Source: Paguma larvata
Lineage: Eukaryota > Chordata > Mammalia > Carnivora > Viverridae
NCBI GenBank assembly: GCA_030068075.1
Contig: CM057824.1
Span: 124,858,414-124,922,413, forward strand
Direction of reading: 5' to 3'
DNA length: 64,000 nt
The notes under the pieces are model-generated. The model ran no database searches. It was given only the letters and a program-made list of their open reading frames with translations, and was not told the origin of the DNA. Of this stretch, positions 1 to 12,749 are shown one piece after another. Numbering within the stretch: position 1 is the first letter of the stretch; every line of letters begins with the position of its first letter. A program made the position numbers and the translations under genes.

Positions 1-494
1 AATGCCACAATTATGAAACAGTAAAAGATTTAAGGAAATAAAGAAAAGCACAAGTATATGTATAGAATGTATTAAAACACAAATTTTCAATTATGAAAAC
101 ATATAAGTGGTGAGCTTTATTCTAAACACCAATTAAATCAGAATCACCACACAGGGAATACAGGTACATATTAAACCATTATACCAACAAAAACAACTTG
201 ATTAAATTTAGCATTTACTAAGGAAGGCATAACACAAAATGCCTATAAAAATCCTTCCATGAAGTTAAGAAATCTATTTACTATTGACAAGATTTTAAGA
301 AGTCTCTGCACACACACACAAAAAAAAACACTAAAAAATAAAATGAATATCATTCAATAGTGAAATAACTACATTTATTAATGTTATATTAATAACACAT
401 TGAATATTAAGTATTAACATTTATTCATTTATTGAGCCCAAACTCACTTAATGTCAACCATATACAACATTGATATACTACTGAGAAAAGAGCT

Positions 495-660
495 TACCAT
501 CTTCCAATTCCTTCTAAAGCCGTTACATGTGTTATTTCATGCAATCCTCAAGATAAATGTATGAGGTATATACTGATTTTATAATTTTACAGAGAAGAAA
601 ATTGAGTCATATAAAGAGTAAGTTATAATAATACTCAGGTGATCAGTGACATATTTGAAG
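495..660 (-). repeat. MIR-type SINE fragment
   Basis: The sequence resembles the conserved MIR core read on the minus strand: a run like ttacagagaagaaaattgag corresponds to the MIR motif for 'lower-case counts fall, fraction of genes in the genome'. It is strongly diverged, with no TSD visible, as expected of an element older than the placental radiation. The call is by eye only. Confidence 0.45.
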
Positions 661-714
661 TCACAGGATAGTAGAGTATGATTTAGAGAACACGGAAATG
701 ATAGTTGAAAGGAT

Positions 715-865
715 AGGCTCTGGATTAAAATTTTAGCTCATCTCTTTAGTAGCTGTGCCTTAGTTTTAGATACCCATCAGTTTCGTGCCTCTCTTATGAG
801 CCGGCATTATACTGGTTTATGCTTGTAGGACACTTAGAACAGTACCTGGCTTTTGAAAGATATTA
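715..865 (+). repeat. MIR-type SINE fragment
   Basis: In plus orientation this reads like a decayed MIR: a head resembling 'ggctctggattaaaat', a middle 'agctgtgccttagtttt', and an end 'cacttagaacagtacctggc' that matches the usual MIR 3' portion well. No TSD remains. Confidence 0.55.
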
Positions 866-3821
866 GCCATCTTGTACCATTTTCTTTACCTTGAATAATT
901 CATGGTTTGACAGAAATCAATCTGAACATGAATAAATGGTTTTAAAGGCACCAGGAAGAAATGCAAAACCATACAAACAAGACTACTTGGCTGGAAAGCA
1001 TATTTGAAAGCTCTGTTAAATTGAGAAAGGAAAGGGTGAGATCACAAGGGTGAATCAGTGACTGGAAACTGATGAGGCTTGTCAGGAATATTCTGTTGGA
1101 TATCCCAAGACTTAAAAAAGTTTTGACAAAGGGAAGGAGATGATTGAATAGTGTTGGGAAAAGACATCTTCTGAAGTCAGCAAGTATGATAGTTCAATAA
1201 CAAGAAAAGACAAATACAGTAAAGGAAAACAATATAAAGTAATAATGTATTTGAAGTGCTTTCTAAAGGGTAACACACATAAAATCTGTTATATGTAAAT
1301 TATTATGATTATAATATCATTATTACCTGGCTAATGCACTCAGGCCACATCACTTGGCCATGTGAGATCAATTTCCCATGCCTCAGAGAATACCAATAAC
1401 ATCCAATTAGAGGTATCAGCAACCTCTGTCCACAGCTGAGCAGACCCTCACAGCTACTGGGCAAAACTGATTATGTCTTCAAATGCAGTTTTTAAGATGT
1501 GAAAAATGTATTGTCAGTGAGCAAAGTATAGGTTGCCATCAACACCTCTGCTTTAGTGAGCCTCAGACCACGTTACAATACGACTATCAATTCATCTTTT
1601 ATCACATTCCAATCTTATTCCTTCTTCCTGATACAAAAATATCTTCTTTGAAGATTGTGGCATCTAACAGTATCTCTGCATCTTTTGAGTCTGTCATCCA
1701 CAGACTATCAGCCTCAGTCTTCCATTTAATCCTATTTATCCTATGATAGTTCTCTGCCCCAGTGCAGTTCCCTGACTGTATTGCTAGCACTGAATCTGGT
1801 CACTGGGCTCTATTACCCATTCCATTCCCTGAGCTACGTCTTCAAGTACTTCTCTCCAAACTTCTTCACCTCTAAGCACCGAGGATCAATTTCTTATGTT
1901 CTTCCCCAGTGTTTCAGATATCCCTTATCACCTCTTCTACTCTTGCTTTTCATCTGCATAGAGATGTCAAATTCACTGACTCCTCCAATTGCTCCCATTT
2001 TCACTTATCCCAGGCCTTTATGGGTCCCTAAAATGTGTGTATGTTTTCAGGAATTATGGTCCTAGAATGTGTATATGACCATAGGTCCTATGTTAGGCAG
2101 TATAGAAATAAGGATAAACACATCTCAACCACTGCCTCCAAGGAGCTAGCTTCCAGCCTAATGCACTGACAAGTAAAATGCATAACAGTAAATCTTTAGA
2201 AGATCATGTGCTTGTGCCTAATTCAGACTGGGAATATCATGGAAAACTTTTTGAAAGTGGTTGTACGGCACTGTGCCCATAATACAAAAAATATTAGAAA
2301 TAAATCAAAGTAAATTAGAGATGATATGGGTATGATGGATATCTCTTCAGGCCAAGGGAGCTTAGAGATGAGAGAAGGCATGAAGACATATGGGAAAGTT
2401 CATTAGCTCAATAAGATTGGAGGAAACGGTATGAAAGGAAAAGCAGGACAGAAGGCAACAGAGGAAATTAAATTATATCACAACAGGATCTATATAACTT
2501 GCTAAGTTTTTTGTACTTCTTCCTTATGGCTTACAGGAAGACATAGAGAGACTTGGTGTAAAATCGTGACATGCTTAGCCATGTGTCTTAGAGCACTCTT
2601 AGAGCAATGTGGAAGATTTTTAGAAAAAAAGGCAAAACTTCCAATAACATGAGATTCTAAAATCAAGAATCATTAGTGGAGATGGAAAAAAGGAGTAGGC
2701 TAAGGAGTTGGAGGAGATAAGTTATGTAAAATAAGTGTGCATTGGGGTAAGGGGAATAATATATTGAGTATGACCTATAGCCCTTGTATAACCCAGCAAC
2801 TGCTGATGGCTTTCAAAAAATATTAACAATACCCAGAGAGATAAAAAGAAAATTATTACAGTGTTATATTTCCTTCTTAGTGGAAACCTAAGCAAAATTT
2901 ATAATCAAATACTTGGTATTTTAACTGACCAATACCCATTTTACTTTCTGGATTAACATATTTTTATGCCTGAAAAAACTGCTCAACATTTCTGGCTGAC
3001 ATGTTTCTTGCTATTATAGCCAGGTATTTCTGCTAATAACACTGAGTTACAGGTTTCATAAGGGTGCCTAAGTTGTTCCTCATTGTATATACACTATTTT
3101 CTGTTATCACTGTACACACAAAACATAATTAAATATTATTAACACCAATAATATGAGTGTGAATGTAGTTATAAATGCTATGAAGATTAAATTGATGCCT
3201 TTTCAAAGGCTCTCACATCTTAGACACTGAGTTTTGAGTGTATGTTTCTAATTGAGTGGATAGTTGGCTTTAATCATTCTGTTTCATGACTAAAATATAT
3301 GGGAATGGCTTTAATCTTATCCTAAAACTTAGAAAACAGAAGACTATAAGAGGAGTGGATAGGAATTCAGAGTCTATACAACTTTAACATAAAACACAGC
3401 TCACCTAAGTAAAATTTTGTTATTTTATGGGAGTACACTTATCAATCAATATTAAAAGCTTAGAATTTCAAAAACAGAACAATGCTCTGGGAAAGTTACC
3501 ATTGCATATATAGAAGAATAGAGGAATTCTCCTGATAATAGCAATTCTAATGATCTCCTTCATCAATGGTTCACAAATGCAAACTCATGGAGAGTCTATA
3601 TAATCTGGAAGGACATGTAAAAGAAATACATACGCCCAGCTCCCCAGCCCAGAGATCTAAGAGAAAGGTCAAAATCCTTCCCAATCTGTCTATATCTATA
3701 TAGTGTTGTCAGTTAAGGCCTTGAACTATGCCTCTTGACCACATGTAATTTGACAATTAAAATGGCTGGAAGGTAGACCCTTATAAATAGCACTTACAAT
3801 TCACATCACCTATTAAAAGGA

Positions 3822-4187
3822 ACAAATACCATATGATTTCATTCATTAGTGGAATTTAAAAAAAAACCCAAAAGCAGAATCAGACCTATAAATATGAAGA
3901 ACTAATTGATGGTTTCCAGAAGGGAAGGGGAATGTGGGATTGGGCAAAATGGGTGTAGAGGAGAGGGAGATACAGGCCACCAGTTATGGAACAGATAAGT
4001 CATGGGAATAAAAGGCACAGCATAAGGAATATAGTCAGTGATACTGTAGTAGTGGTGTAACGGGACAGATGGTAATTACACTAGTAGTGAGCACAACGTA
4101 ATGTATAAATTTGTCAAATTACTAAGTTGTACACCTGCAACTAATATAGCATTGTGTGTCAACTATGCTAGAATAAAACAAAAAGGA
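3822..4187 (+). mobile_element. 5'-truncated L1 3' end (L1MA-like)
   Basis: The segment carries the typical end of a mammalian L1 3' UTR: 'accatatgatttcattcatt', a 'ggtttccagaagggaagggg' block, 'taaatttgtcaaattactaag' and a final 'aataaaacaaaaagg'. It is only about 370 bp, so it is a severely 5'-truncated copy. It holds no useful reading frame. Subfamily assignment is approximate. Confidence 0.75.
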
Positions 4188-4325
4188 ACATTTCCCAAAC
4201 CAAATATCGTCTTCTGTGATAAATAGGCAGAAAATCATGACCCAAGTTTAGTCCATAATCACTGCAGAAATGTTCAAGACAGACCAATGCCTGCCCTGTT
4301 TAGAGATTAATGAGAAAGTACATGT

Positions 4326-4443
4326 ATTTTTTTATCTTTTTTTTTTTTTTTGAAAATAGGCTCTACACTCAACGTGGGTCTTGAACTCACAACCCTGAGA
4401 TCAAGAGTCGCATGCTCTACCAACTGAACCAGCCAGACACCCT
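4326..4443 (-). mobile_element. Carnivore tRNA-Lys SINE, short older form
   Basis: On the minus strand the element begins with a tRNA-Lys-like head whose A and B boxes are readable (ggctcagttgg-type and gagttcaag-type) and ends in an A-rich tail, seen on the plus strand as a T run. It lacks the long CT-rich middle of the felid subfamily, so it looks like an older general carnivore SINE. Ten-base flanks aagtacatgt (4316-4325) and aaatacatgt (4446-4455) are a probable TSD. Confidence 0.8.
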
Positions 4444-5313
4444 AAAAATACATGTTTTTATAATGTAAATATTTACCGCATTTGATACCATGTGATCTTC
4501 ATTATGCAACAATAGAGAATTCCAGGATTTATCGGATCCACGTTCTCCGGCAGCTGGAGCATTTCAAGAGAACAGCCACGTGATTAGGAAGAAGTCAATT
4601 CCCATTTCAGGTGATTAGAATTTAGCAAACACATTTTTCACTTATTGAAATCATGGTGGGCACTTCAATACTATCATTTTTTAATTCTATCATTATGAGA
4701 TATTATTATGGGAACTTCATGGGAAATGGACATTATAGCTCCAACACAAACAGAAATAAAGTCTTATTTACAGCAAGAACTACTTAAAGGAAAGTTGCAA
4801 GGTCACAACTTCCAGATATTTCACTTAGTATCTCCATAGGTTACAAATGATCTGAACAGCTTTATTGAATGTCTGCTTGTTCACATTTGATTTCATCATT
4901 CAATCAGTTATTCCAGAAATCTCTTACATTAATTTCCCAACTACTGCTTTATATTATGTTACCATTAACAACATTGAAAAATAGAGCTCACTCAGTGAGG
5001 TGATACAGATGCTGGTCAGTTAAGCCTTGCTGATGTATGACACCATTTTCCACCAACACCAAGAGCAGTCATACCTACAGCCATCTAAAGAACCTTGAAA
5101 AGAGAGAATCCATAGATAAAAAGGCAATGATGAAATATTGGTGCAGGATAAATGGGCTACCCAGAATCCTGCTTGTTCTGAGGCTGAATACATTCAAAGT
5201 GCTGGTGCTGTTTAAGCATCTTCAATAATTCTAAATCTATTGATTTTCTGGGCTGCACTTTCCACTGCTAAGACTGCTAAATGTATAGGATATACCAATA
5301 AATACAGTTGACT

Positions 5314-5487
5314 TTTTTTTGAGAGAGAGAGAGTGCATGAGTAGGGGAGAGGTGCAGAGGCAGAAAGAGCAAGAATCCCAAGCAAGCATGGAGCCTGACA
5401 CAGGGCTCTATCCCACAACCCTAGGATCCTGACCTGAGCCGAAATCAAGAGTCTGACGCTCAAACAAGGAGGCCACCCACGTGCCCC
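5314..5487 (-). mobile_element. Felid tRNA-Lys SINE inserted at a MER2 end
   Basis: Minus-strand SINE: on the plus strand it runs from a T-rich/GAGAGA tail to the tRNA head ending in ccacccacgtgcccc. The TSD is aaatacagttgact at 5300-5313 and 5488-5501. The duplicated bases include the start of the neighbouring DNA transposon, so the SINE landed exactly on the transposon's terminal inverted repeat. Confidence 0.88.
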
Positions 5488-5492
5488 AAATA

Positions 5493-5820
5493 CAGTTGAC
5501 TCTTAAACAATGCCAGGGTTAGAGGCATTGACCCTGGAACCACACAACTGAAAGATCACTCTTAACTTTTGGCTCCCCAAGAACTTAACTACTAATAGCC
5601 TACTGCTGACTGGAAGCTTTGTTGGTGACATAAACAGTCAATCAACACACATTTTATTTATAAGTTATATGTATTACATACTGTTTTCTTATAGTAAAGT
5701 ACATTAAAGAAAACGTTCTTAAGCAAATCATAAAGAAAAGACATTTAGAGTCTATACTTAAAAAATATGCATATAAATAGACCTGTGCAGTTCAAACCCA
5801 TGCTATTCAAGGGTCAACTG
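5493..5820. mobile_element. MER2-like non-autonomous Tigger DNA transposon
   Basis: A 328-bp element bounded by inverted ends: cagttgactctt at the left and aagggtcaactg at the right, each flanked by TA, the mariner/Tigger target duplication. Its interior (for example aacttaactactaatagcct and ttatatgtattacatactgt) resembles the MER2 consensus as I remember it. It encodes no transposase and would have been moved in trans. The left TIR is also present in the 5' copy of the SINE's TSD at 5300-5313. Confidence 0.8.
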
Positions 5821-5846
5821 TATTTAAAAACTGGTTTTGTGACTTT

Positions 5847-6069
5847 TTAAAAAAACATTTTTTTAATGCTTATTTATTTTTGAGAGAGAGAGAGAGAGAG
5901 AACCAGCAGGGGAGGGGTAGAGAGAGAGGGACACACAGAATTCGAAGCAGGCCCCAGGCTCTGAGCTGTCAGCACACAGCCTGACGCGGGGCTTGAACTC
6001 ATGAACAGTGAGATCGTGACCTGAGTAGAAGTTGGAAACTTAACTGACTGAGCCACCCAGGCGCTCCCC
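5847..6069 (-). mobile_element. Felid tRNA-Lys SINE, full length
   Basis: The plus strand shows the reversed element: T/A-rich tail with ttatttatttttgagagag, GA-rich middle, and tRNA head ending gagccacccaggcgctcccc. The TSD is 19 bp with one mismatch: aaactggttttgtgacttt (5828-5846) and aaactggtcttgtgacttt (6070-6088). Confidence 0.92.
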
Positions 6070-6734
6070 AAACTGGTCTTGTGACTTTAAGTTCCCTTAA
6101 CTGTAATTATATGTTCCAGTGATCTAACTTGGGGTTTATTCTAAAGTTTACTTCCCTTAGTAAAGTAGAGTTGTTAAGACTTTGCTTATTTCTCGATTAC
6201 TGCTACACCAATAATTGATGTACTGAATTCTACAGTGAGAATAATTAACTTCCTGGTAACAAATAAGCATAACTTGTAACCTAGGCACATGTTAGCCAAG
6301 TATGTTCCTTGGGCTTGCTATGTGCAAGAGTGGTTGGAGATGGAATGACCAGCAGTGTTATAATTGTTGCCTGATATGCTCATGGGAGATACAGGCTACT
6401 GAGGTTTGCTTACATATGGCACATTTCCCACCGGCAATTTCGGGAAGCTCTGCCCATGCTCCATGTACCTTTTGATATGTGGGTTATGTCAGGAAGAGAG
6501 AAAGAAATAGTGAACACAAGCATCAAATACTTTACAACATTACCTAGAGCTGGACCTGCCCCAAAGCTTTTGCATACATTTACTTAATAAGAAAATGTTG
6601 TCTATTGGCACATTCATTGTACAATACACACTATCAAACTTCAAAGCAGAAGATCGAAATTTATATTTTATATTTTGTAAAATTTAATAAAAACTATTTT
6701 TAAGCTTATACTCTTTGAAAAATGCTATTAGATT

Positions 6735-6984
6735 TCGTTTTGAGAGAGAGAGGTCACAAGTGAGCAAGGAGCAGAGAGAGAATCCCCTGAGTGGCAGAGA
6801 GAGAAAGAGAGAGAGAGAGAAGTGGGACTCACCCAAAGTGGGGCTCATGTTAACCTGAAGCAGGGCTTGAGCTCACCGAAAGTGGGGCACCAGCTCACCA
6901 TAAGCAGGACTTGAACTCACAACTGTCAGATCATGGCTTGATTGGAAGTCAGATGCTTAACTGACAGAGCCACCCAGTTGCCCC
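6735..6984 (-). mobile_element. Felid SINE with internal 22-bp tandem expansion
   Basis: A minus-strand SINE about 30 bp longer than its neighbours. The extra length comes from a tandem array on the tRNA side: units starting at 6838, 6860 and 6882 (22 bp each) with partial units at 6822 and 6904, sharing the pattern g-gg-ctt/c-a-ctcacc-aa. The head ends gagccacccagttgcccc. No convincing TSD is visible. Confidence 0.8.
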
Positions 6985-8173
6985 TGGTAAATATTTTTTT
7001 TTTTTATTCAAGGATATGCCAGTTAGGAAATTACTTCTGGTTAAATTTAACCAGTCCCCTGCAAGTGGGCTAATTGGTTGTAAATTGCAGTTATATTGAT
7101 GGCTACAGGTCTTACAAGAAGATCTTGAGAGTATTGTTTCAGCTACAAGGATGTGAATAAAATGATCTATAAAAATCAATTATTAAGAAGGAAAAATATA
7201 GTGACCTAGCTTTTTACTTGTAGGATTCAATTAATTGTACCATTTAATATTTTATTCTGCTAGGCATCATCTTACAAATTTGTAAGGACAGCAGAACTTG
7301 AAACTTGCTGGAAATGAAAGAGTAAATGTTCCATACACTTCGACAGAGATGAGTTCTTTGGCTGAGCTTTTGCCAGGGAGACACCTCTAGAAAATCTATT
7401 GTGGGATAGTTTCAAGAGGTCATTACACCCCTTAAAATCAAGATTATTTCTTTGAACATTGAGTATAAATAATTCATCCACTATCAAACCACTTTCAAGA
7501 TTATAATAAATAGCCTTTATTGCTTGTTTCATGGCATAATTTACATAAACAGGTGAGCAATCATCTTATGTGGTACATTTAGAAATGCTACCTGGTAAAG
7601 TCAAGTTTTGAAATTACCTCCCGCCTGATAATAGTCTTTAAAGAAAAGTCCACTTAAAGGCCTGTTTCTACTTGTTCCTCATTTTCACCTCCACTATATC
7701 CTTTGTCTCTTGCCTGTTCCTCATGATCAGTGACTTGCAGCATCATGTATTTTTGGAAACCCTTCAACATAAAGATATTACATACAGAAAAAAAGCATCT
7801 ATATCAAACATTGTTTTATTCACAGGTGTCTTTGCCTATTCACCTATGGACAATTTTTATAGGTTTTACATGCTCTTAATTTATATACACTTTTAGAAGA
7901 ATTGTCTTTAAAAAATTTTTGCAAAATTGAAAGTATATGCTTCTCTTACAATATAGTCCTCTCACTATATAGTGCTCTCACTTGTATTTCATGATTCATA
8001 AATTGAAGCAATTAATATTCAGTTGTACAGGATTTATAATATAAACCTGAAGGTTGTTATAGAAAGGCATTTGCTTTATTTTGTCTAATTACTCTTTATA
8101 TAATTTCATATATACCAGTAAAGCTGGAGGCCTGGACTGGTCAGTAACTATATTAAACAGAAGAAAGAAAGAT
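6985..8173. other. Intergenic sequence without recognisable features
   Basis: AT-rich single-copy-looking sequence. Short open frames on both strands show no domain, signal peptide or exon-like splice context. Nothing else is supported. Confidence 0.5.
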
Positions 8174-8345
8174 TGCTTGGGGTTCAGTTAGTTAAGCATC
8201 TGACTCTTGATGTTGGCTCTGGTCATGATCTCATGGTTCCTGAGTTCAAGCCCTGCCCTTGAGGTTCTCTCTCTCCCTCTCTCTCTGTCCCTCCCCCACT
8301 TCTGCTCTTTCTCTCAAAATAAATAAATAAATAAACACACTTTAA
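8174..8345 (+). mobile_element. Diverged felid/carnivore SINE
   Basis: Plus-strand element with a degraded tRNA head (ttggggttcagttagttaag), readable B-box region (gagttcaagccctgccc), a CT-rich middle and an aaataaataaataaacac tail. The head and B box are more diverged than in other copies, so it is likely an older insertion. Confidence 0.8.
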
Positions 8346-10000
8346 ATAAACTTAAAAAAAATTTCAACAACCAACTAAATGAAGGAGATGATCATTTTGA
8401 ACAAAACAGACACAAAACAGTCTTTAAAAATTAAACATTTTCACTGCTTTGCAAAACGTTGACATAATCTATTTTGACTTATGCAATTTTATTAACCAGA
8501 GAGTACTCATATCCTAACTTCATTAGTACTCTTTGAGGTTAAAAAAATTTTTTTAATTCATATAAATAACTTAATGTTAGCGTTTATTCGAGGTATCTTT
8601 AACCTCTCAAAAACCATTCTGAGAACTCATTAGCCACATAGCACCTTAATGTGGGCTAGTAATAAATGGAAATAATGAGTTCATTGTAAAGTTTAAGCCA
8701 ACAGTAGCATGATCAGGAATTTTTGTTAACCTAGAATGCATAATTAGCTCTAGAGGGGAAATGAAAGGCAAAATCACTTTACATATTAGTGTAAAAAAAT
8801 GGTGTAAAAAATTAGAACGTAACTTTTTAAACCACTACTGTTCCATTGCTATTAAGAATCAATGGAATCTGTAATTAGGAAACATTATGGAAAGGTTAAA
8901 GATGAGAATACATGTAGTCTATCTACAGGAAACCTAAACTGTTTAGGTTAATGAAATGTCTATGAAAGTCATATTAATTAGTAAGTTCACAGGAACCTAA
9001 CTTTTATTTTATAAATGCCATGATAAAAAGTATTAAGGCTCCATGCACACACTGTGTTCCATCTAGATTATTGCACAGTGCTTACCTCTTTCAAACTTCT
9101 ATCCATTTCCCCCCTAATGATCTGGACGCTATTAAGTATTGCATATTTCTGGAAATCGTTCATGAGGTAGAAATCACACTTAATGATATTGTTTGGAAGA
9201 TAATGAGAAATAATAGAAACTTTCTATTTTTTTAGAAGGGGATTGTTGAATATTTAATGTTTCATTAATATAACATTATTAAGATGATGTATTTCCTTAT
9301 TTTCCTCGGTGTTGTTATTTCTGTTTGATGTCAACCAAAAGTATTTCTTTTATTCAAAAGTGAGGATGTTGTCCATCAAAATCCAGTTTATGTTGGTAAA
9401 TGAAAAGCTAGAATCAAATTCTATAGGAGAGATTATGTACTGTAGAGATAGCAGGACCAGAAACAAAGGTGATTTAACATTAAAAAAAAGACAAAACTAG
9501 AATATTATCAGAATCAAGCATTACCACCATACCAATTCTAATTCTGTACCAGGAAGAACAGAAAAACAATCACTGAGAATAGAATTCTCTGGTAAAAGTT
9601 GGTTATTGTTGTTCTTCCCTGCATCAATTAAAATGATACCAACAAACAATGCCTTTTACCATTTTTCTCACTTCCAAATGCGTTATGTATGTCTGACTAG
9701 CTCAGCCTAAGTTTCACGTGAACATCTATCTACAAAGGAAGTAGGGAATTTGAGCTTTGATTCAGTTTACAGGAGAATTCACAACTCGGAAAATTCCCTT
9801 AGAGAGGTTTTTCAAAAAATAATGAACCAAAATTTTACATTACAATGATGCGGTAGTAGCTCATTATCTGACTAACCCAAATGCAGAGGAAAAATTATCA
9901 ACTCTAATTAAAACAGTTAAAAAAAAACACGTTTTGAATTTTGGGGGAAAAAATAGAAAAAAGGCAGAAATATCAGAGTATTCAACCAATAATCAAGTAC
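8346..10000. other. Intergenic sequence without recognisable features
   Basis: AT-rich DNA. Short frames at 9020-9235 and 9309-9500 show no family features. No RNA gene or clear repeat was found by eye. Confidence 0.5.
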
Positions 10001-10059
10001 TTGACCATGGAAGGAAGATAACCGCATTAGTTAAGTGTACATTAATACAGATTTACACC

Positions 10060-10870
10060 TGATGACACCACGGTCTTGAAGAACTTGATGACTAAAATGA
10101 AGCAGCAAATCTGTTCTAGTGTGAGGAATAAGAGTACAGAGTTCTTTGCTAACAAAACTCAAGAGCTTGGAGATTGGGTGAAGCAGGAGAGACTCCCATA
10201 CAAGTGAAAATCACAGAAGAGAATGTCACAGATAGTGAAGATCTGAAATATTTATATAAACTCTATTCAGACTATGGGTGACTCCTAAATTGCACATGCA
10301 TAGAGGGGACTCCATAGAATCCAGCAGAAAGCAATCCTGACGGACTAGAATGGAGCAAAGATTTCAACCACTATACACTACAAAGGTTTGAAGGTTTGGT
10401 GTTGGAGGACAGATAGATGAGTAATACTAGAAAAAAGTCACTCTTTGAAGAAAAATAACAGAACCTAGAGTCTCTACAATATATCAGCTTCACATCTAGT
10501 ATATAAAATACCTAGACATAAAAAGTCACAGGAAAATACAACACACAAGAAAAAAAATAGGCAGTGGAGAGACATATTAAGATGGCTTATGTTTTGGGAT
10601 TAGAAGAAAAGGACTTTAAATTAGCTTGTATAAATATTCAAGAATTAAAGAAATAGAGGGTCATACATATGAATATATGGGGAATTTCAAGGCAGAAATA
10701 AAAACTACTGAAATAAGGAAATAGAAATTCTAGAACAGATAAATACAATATTCAATATGAAAACTTTACTAGATAGGTTTACCAGACATGGTAGAAGAAA
10801 ATATTGATAAACTTGAACAGATCAAGAGAAATGTTTCCAAAATGAAGAATATAGAGGAAAAATACTGCTT
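10060..10870 (+). mobile_element. Probable ancient L1M fragment (5'/ORF1 side)
   Basis: A-rich plus strand with phrasing typical of old L1 5' ends, such as 'tcacaggaaaatacaacaca' and 'aaatagaaattctagaacag', and a broken lysine/glutamate-rich frame like decayed L1 ORF1. The boundaries are soft and the 5' limit is uncertain. A young SINE is inserted just downstream at 10888. Confidence 0.5.
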
Positions 10871-10887
10871 AAAAGACACACTTTCTA

Positions 10888-11106
10888 GGGGCGCCTGGGT
10901 GCCTCAGTTGGTTAAGTGGCCGACTTCAGCTCAGGTCATGATCTCATGGTCTGTGAGTTCGAGCCCCGCATCGGGCTCTGTGCTGACGGCTCAGAGCTTG
11001 GAGCCTGCTTCAGATTTTGTGTCTCCCTCTCTCTCTGCCCTTACCCGGCTCATACTCTGTCTCTATGTCTCTCAAAAATAAATAAACGTTAAAAAAAATT
11101 TTTTTT
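10888..11106 (+). mobile_element. Felid tRNA-Lys SINE, young and full length
   Basis: A near-consensus copy starting ggggcgcctgggtgcctcag, with intact A and B boxes (gagttcgagccccgcatcgg), the CT-rich middle and an aataaataaacgttaaaaaa tail. A perfect 17-bp TSD, aaaagacacactttcta, lies at 10871-10887 and 11107-11123. The perfect duplication and low divergence suggest a recent felid insertion. Confidence 0.96.
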
Positions 11107-11769
11107 AAAAGACACACTTTCTAAACACAGTTCATTAAATTCTATAAATTAGCTGGAATATATATTGTCATACCATTTGCTTTTCCCATCACTCGAAAAC
11201 CACAGCAGATTTTCTTGACAAATTTAAAATATCCTTAAGAACTGAATCAGTATCTTAATGAGTAATATTCAGGCTTCTATTTTTTTTGTTTTGTTTTGTT
11301 TTAAAGTCCCCAGTGATTCTGCGATGCAGTCAGACTTACAAACCTCTGACTTGTTCAACCACATCCACACATTCAATTACTCTAAACAATTTTTTTTATA
11401 TAAAAGCCAGTTTTGACTACAAATTTGGCCACTTAGTTACTTAGAAAGTATAATATATCAGTTTATTCAACCAATACTTACTGATAAATGATTCTATTTT
11501 TAGTTATGTGCTAGACCCAGGAATATAGCTGAAAATTACTCAAGTAATTTTGTTGTTTGTTTAAAGACAGAAAGGGAAGTATACACAGTCTAGAATCAAA
11601 AAGAAATTTCAAGTTTCAACAGTGAAACTACATCATTCCATGGAATTCCTAACTTTTTTATCATTTAGGTCCAAATCCTGCTAATACACAGGAAATGAAT
11701 ATACCACATCACGTAGAAATTGTTTAATTTTTAGGTTAATAATATTCTGGTGTTAAAAACTTAGTATCA

Positions 11770-11958
11770 GGGTGCCTGGGTGGCTCAGTCAGTTATGAGT
11801 CTGACTCTTGATTTCAGCTCAGGTCATGATCTCACAATCATGGGATAAGTCCTATGTCAGGCTCTGTGCTGGGCTTGAAGCCTGCTTGAAATTCTTTCTC
11901 CCTCACAGTGCTCTCATGTACACGAGCAAGCACTCTCTCTCTCAAAAAACAAGCAAAC
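11770..11958 (+). mobile_element. Felid tRNA-Lys SINE
   Basis: Starts ggtgcctgggtggctcagtc and ends after ctctctctcaaaaaacaagc. It has a shortened CT-rich middle. The TSD is 15 bp with one mismatch: aaaaacttagtatca (11755-11769) and aaaaacttactatca (11959-11973). Confidence 0.93.
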
Positions 11959-11973
11959 AAAAACTTACTATCA

Positions 11974-12749
11974 ATAACTTTCAAAAGTATTGAATTTATA
12001 GGTATTATTTTTGGAGTTTGCTCATCTAAAGTCCTTAAGCCACAAATTGATAAATTTATTTAATTACATTAAATTCATAAAATACTGATTAATGGTGCAT
12101 AAGGCTTTGAATTATAAGGATAACGTGATAATGTGAAAAGCTAACCCAAGTTCATATCATACATTTGATATATATGTATTTATATGTATTTATATTTAAT
12201 ATATTATTAAATATATATTTAAATATTGTCATTAGTAATTCTCTTCAGCTTGAATCAGATATTCTCTACCTTAAGACCAAAATGGCCTATAGTGATTAGA
12301 TTCAGTGCCTTATTATATGGAGATAAAATGTTTTCAATGCCATTTTACATATTTTGCTGATATACTATTTAATTCCCCTAGTAATTTATATTTTAAACTT
12401 TTGCTTTAGTTCTTCCAAAGAATTAAATGAGCTTCTTCCTTGATATGTTTAATGAAATTCAAACTGCATTAAAAATTTATATTTTAGATTGAAGATTGAT
12501 GAGTTACTATGATTTTTATTATCAGAAGGTAAAATAAAGATTTTTTTTAATCTCGGTAATTTAAATAAATTCCACTTCATCTCACATGAAGATTAGCTAT
12601 GTATATGTTATTAATCTTTAGGGGTAAAGATCATAGTGTGGCCCATATTTACATCTGGCTTGATAGGTGTGTGATGTTCCCATCATTTTATAAATTTATA
12701 AAGGAAAGGATTAGTTCTTCCTAAGAAAGTTATTCCCTCCTACTTACAA
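11974..12749. repeat. AT-rich intergenic stretch
   Basis: Contains a very AT-rich segment at about 12165-12230 made of tatatgtatttatat-like phrases. No gene or classifiable mobile element is seen. Confidence 0.5.

Larger units (their letters stand above)
1..3821. other. Gene-free AT-rich intergenic DNA
   Basis: No coding exon, RNA gene or recent mobile element can be supported here. Open frames are short and show no recognisable protein. Two weak MIR-like stretches are listed separately. A low-complexity CA/A run lies near 311-328. The stretch lies beyond the 3' end of LIPI on its downstream side. Confidence 0.6.

Noticed and set aside
4326..4443. Possible functional tRNA-Lys genes at SINE heads
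   Set aside because: The heads are diverged, lack a foldable acceptor stem and are followed by SINE bodies, so they are retroposons.
10888..11081. Open frame ending in a serine-rich tail that recurs at several loci (also 5874-6071, 25961-26152, 42749-42979, 43911-44093, 57525-57731)
   Set aside because: The recurring peptide is only the translation of the felid SINE, not a protein family.
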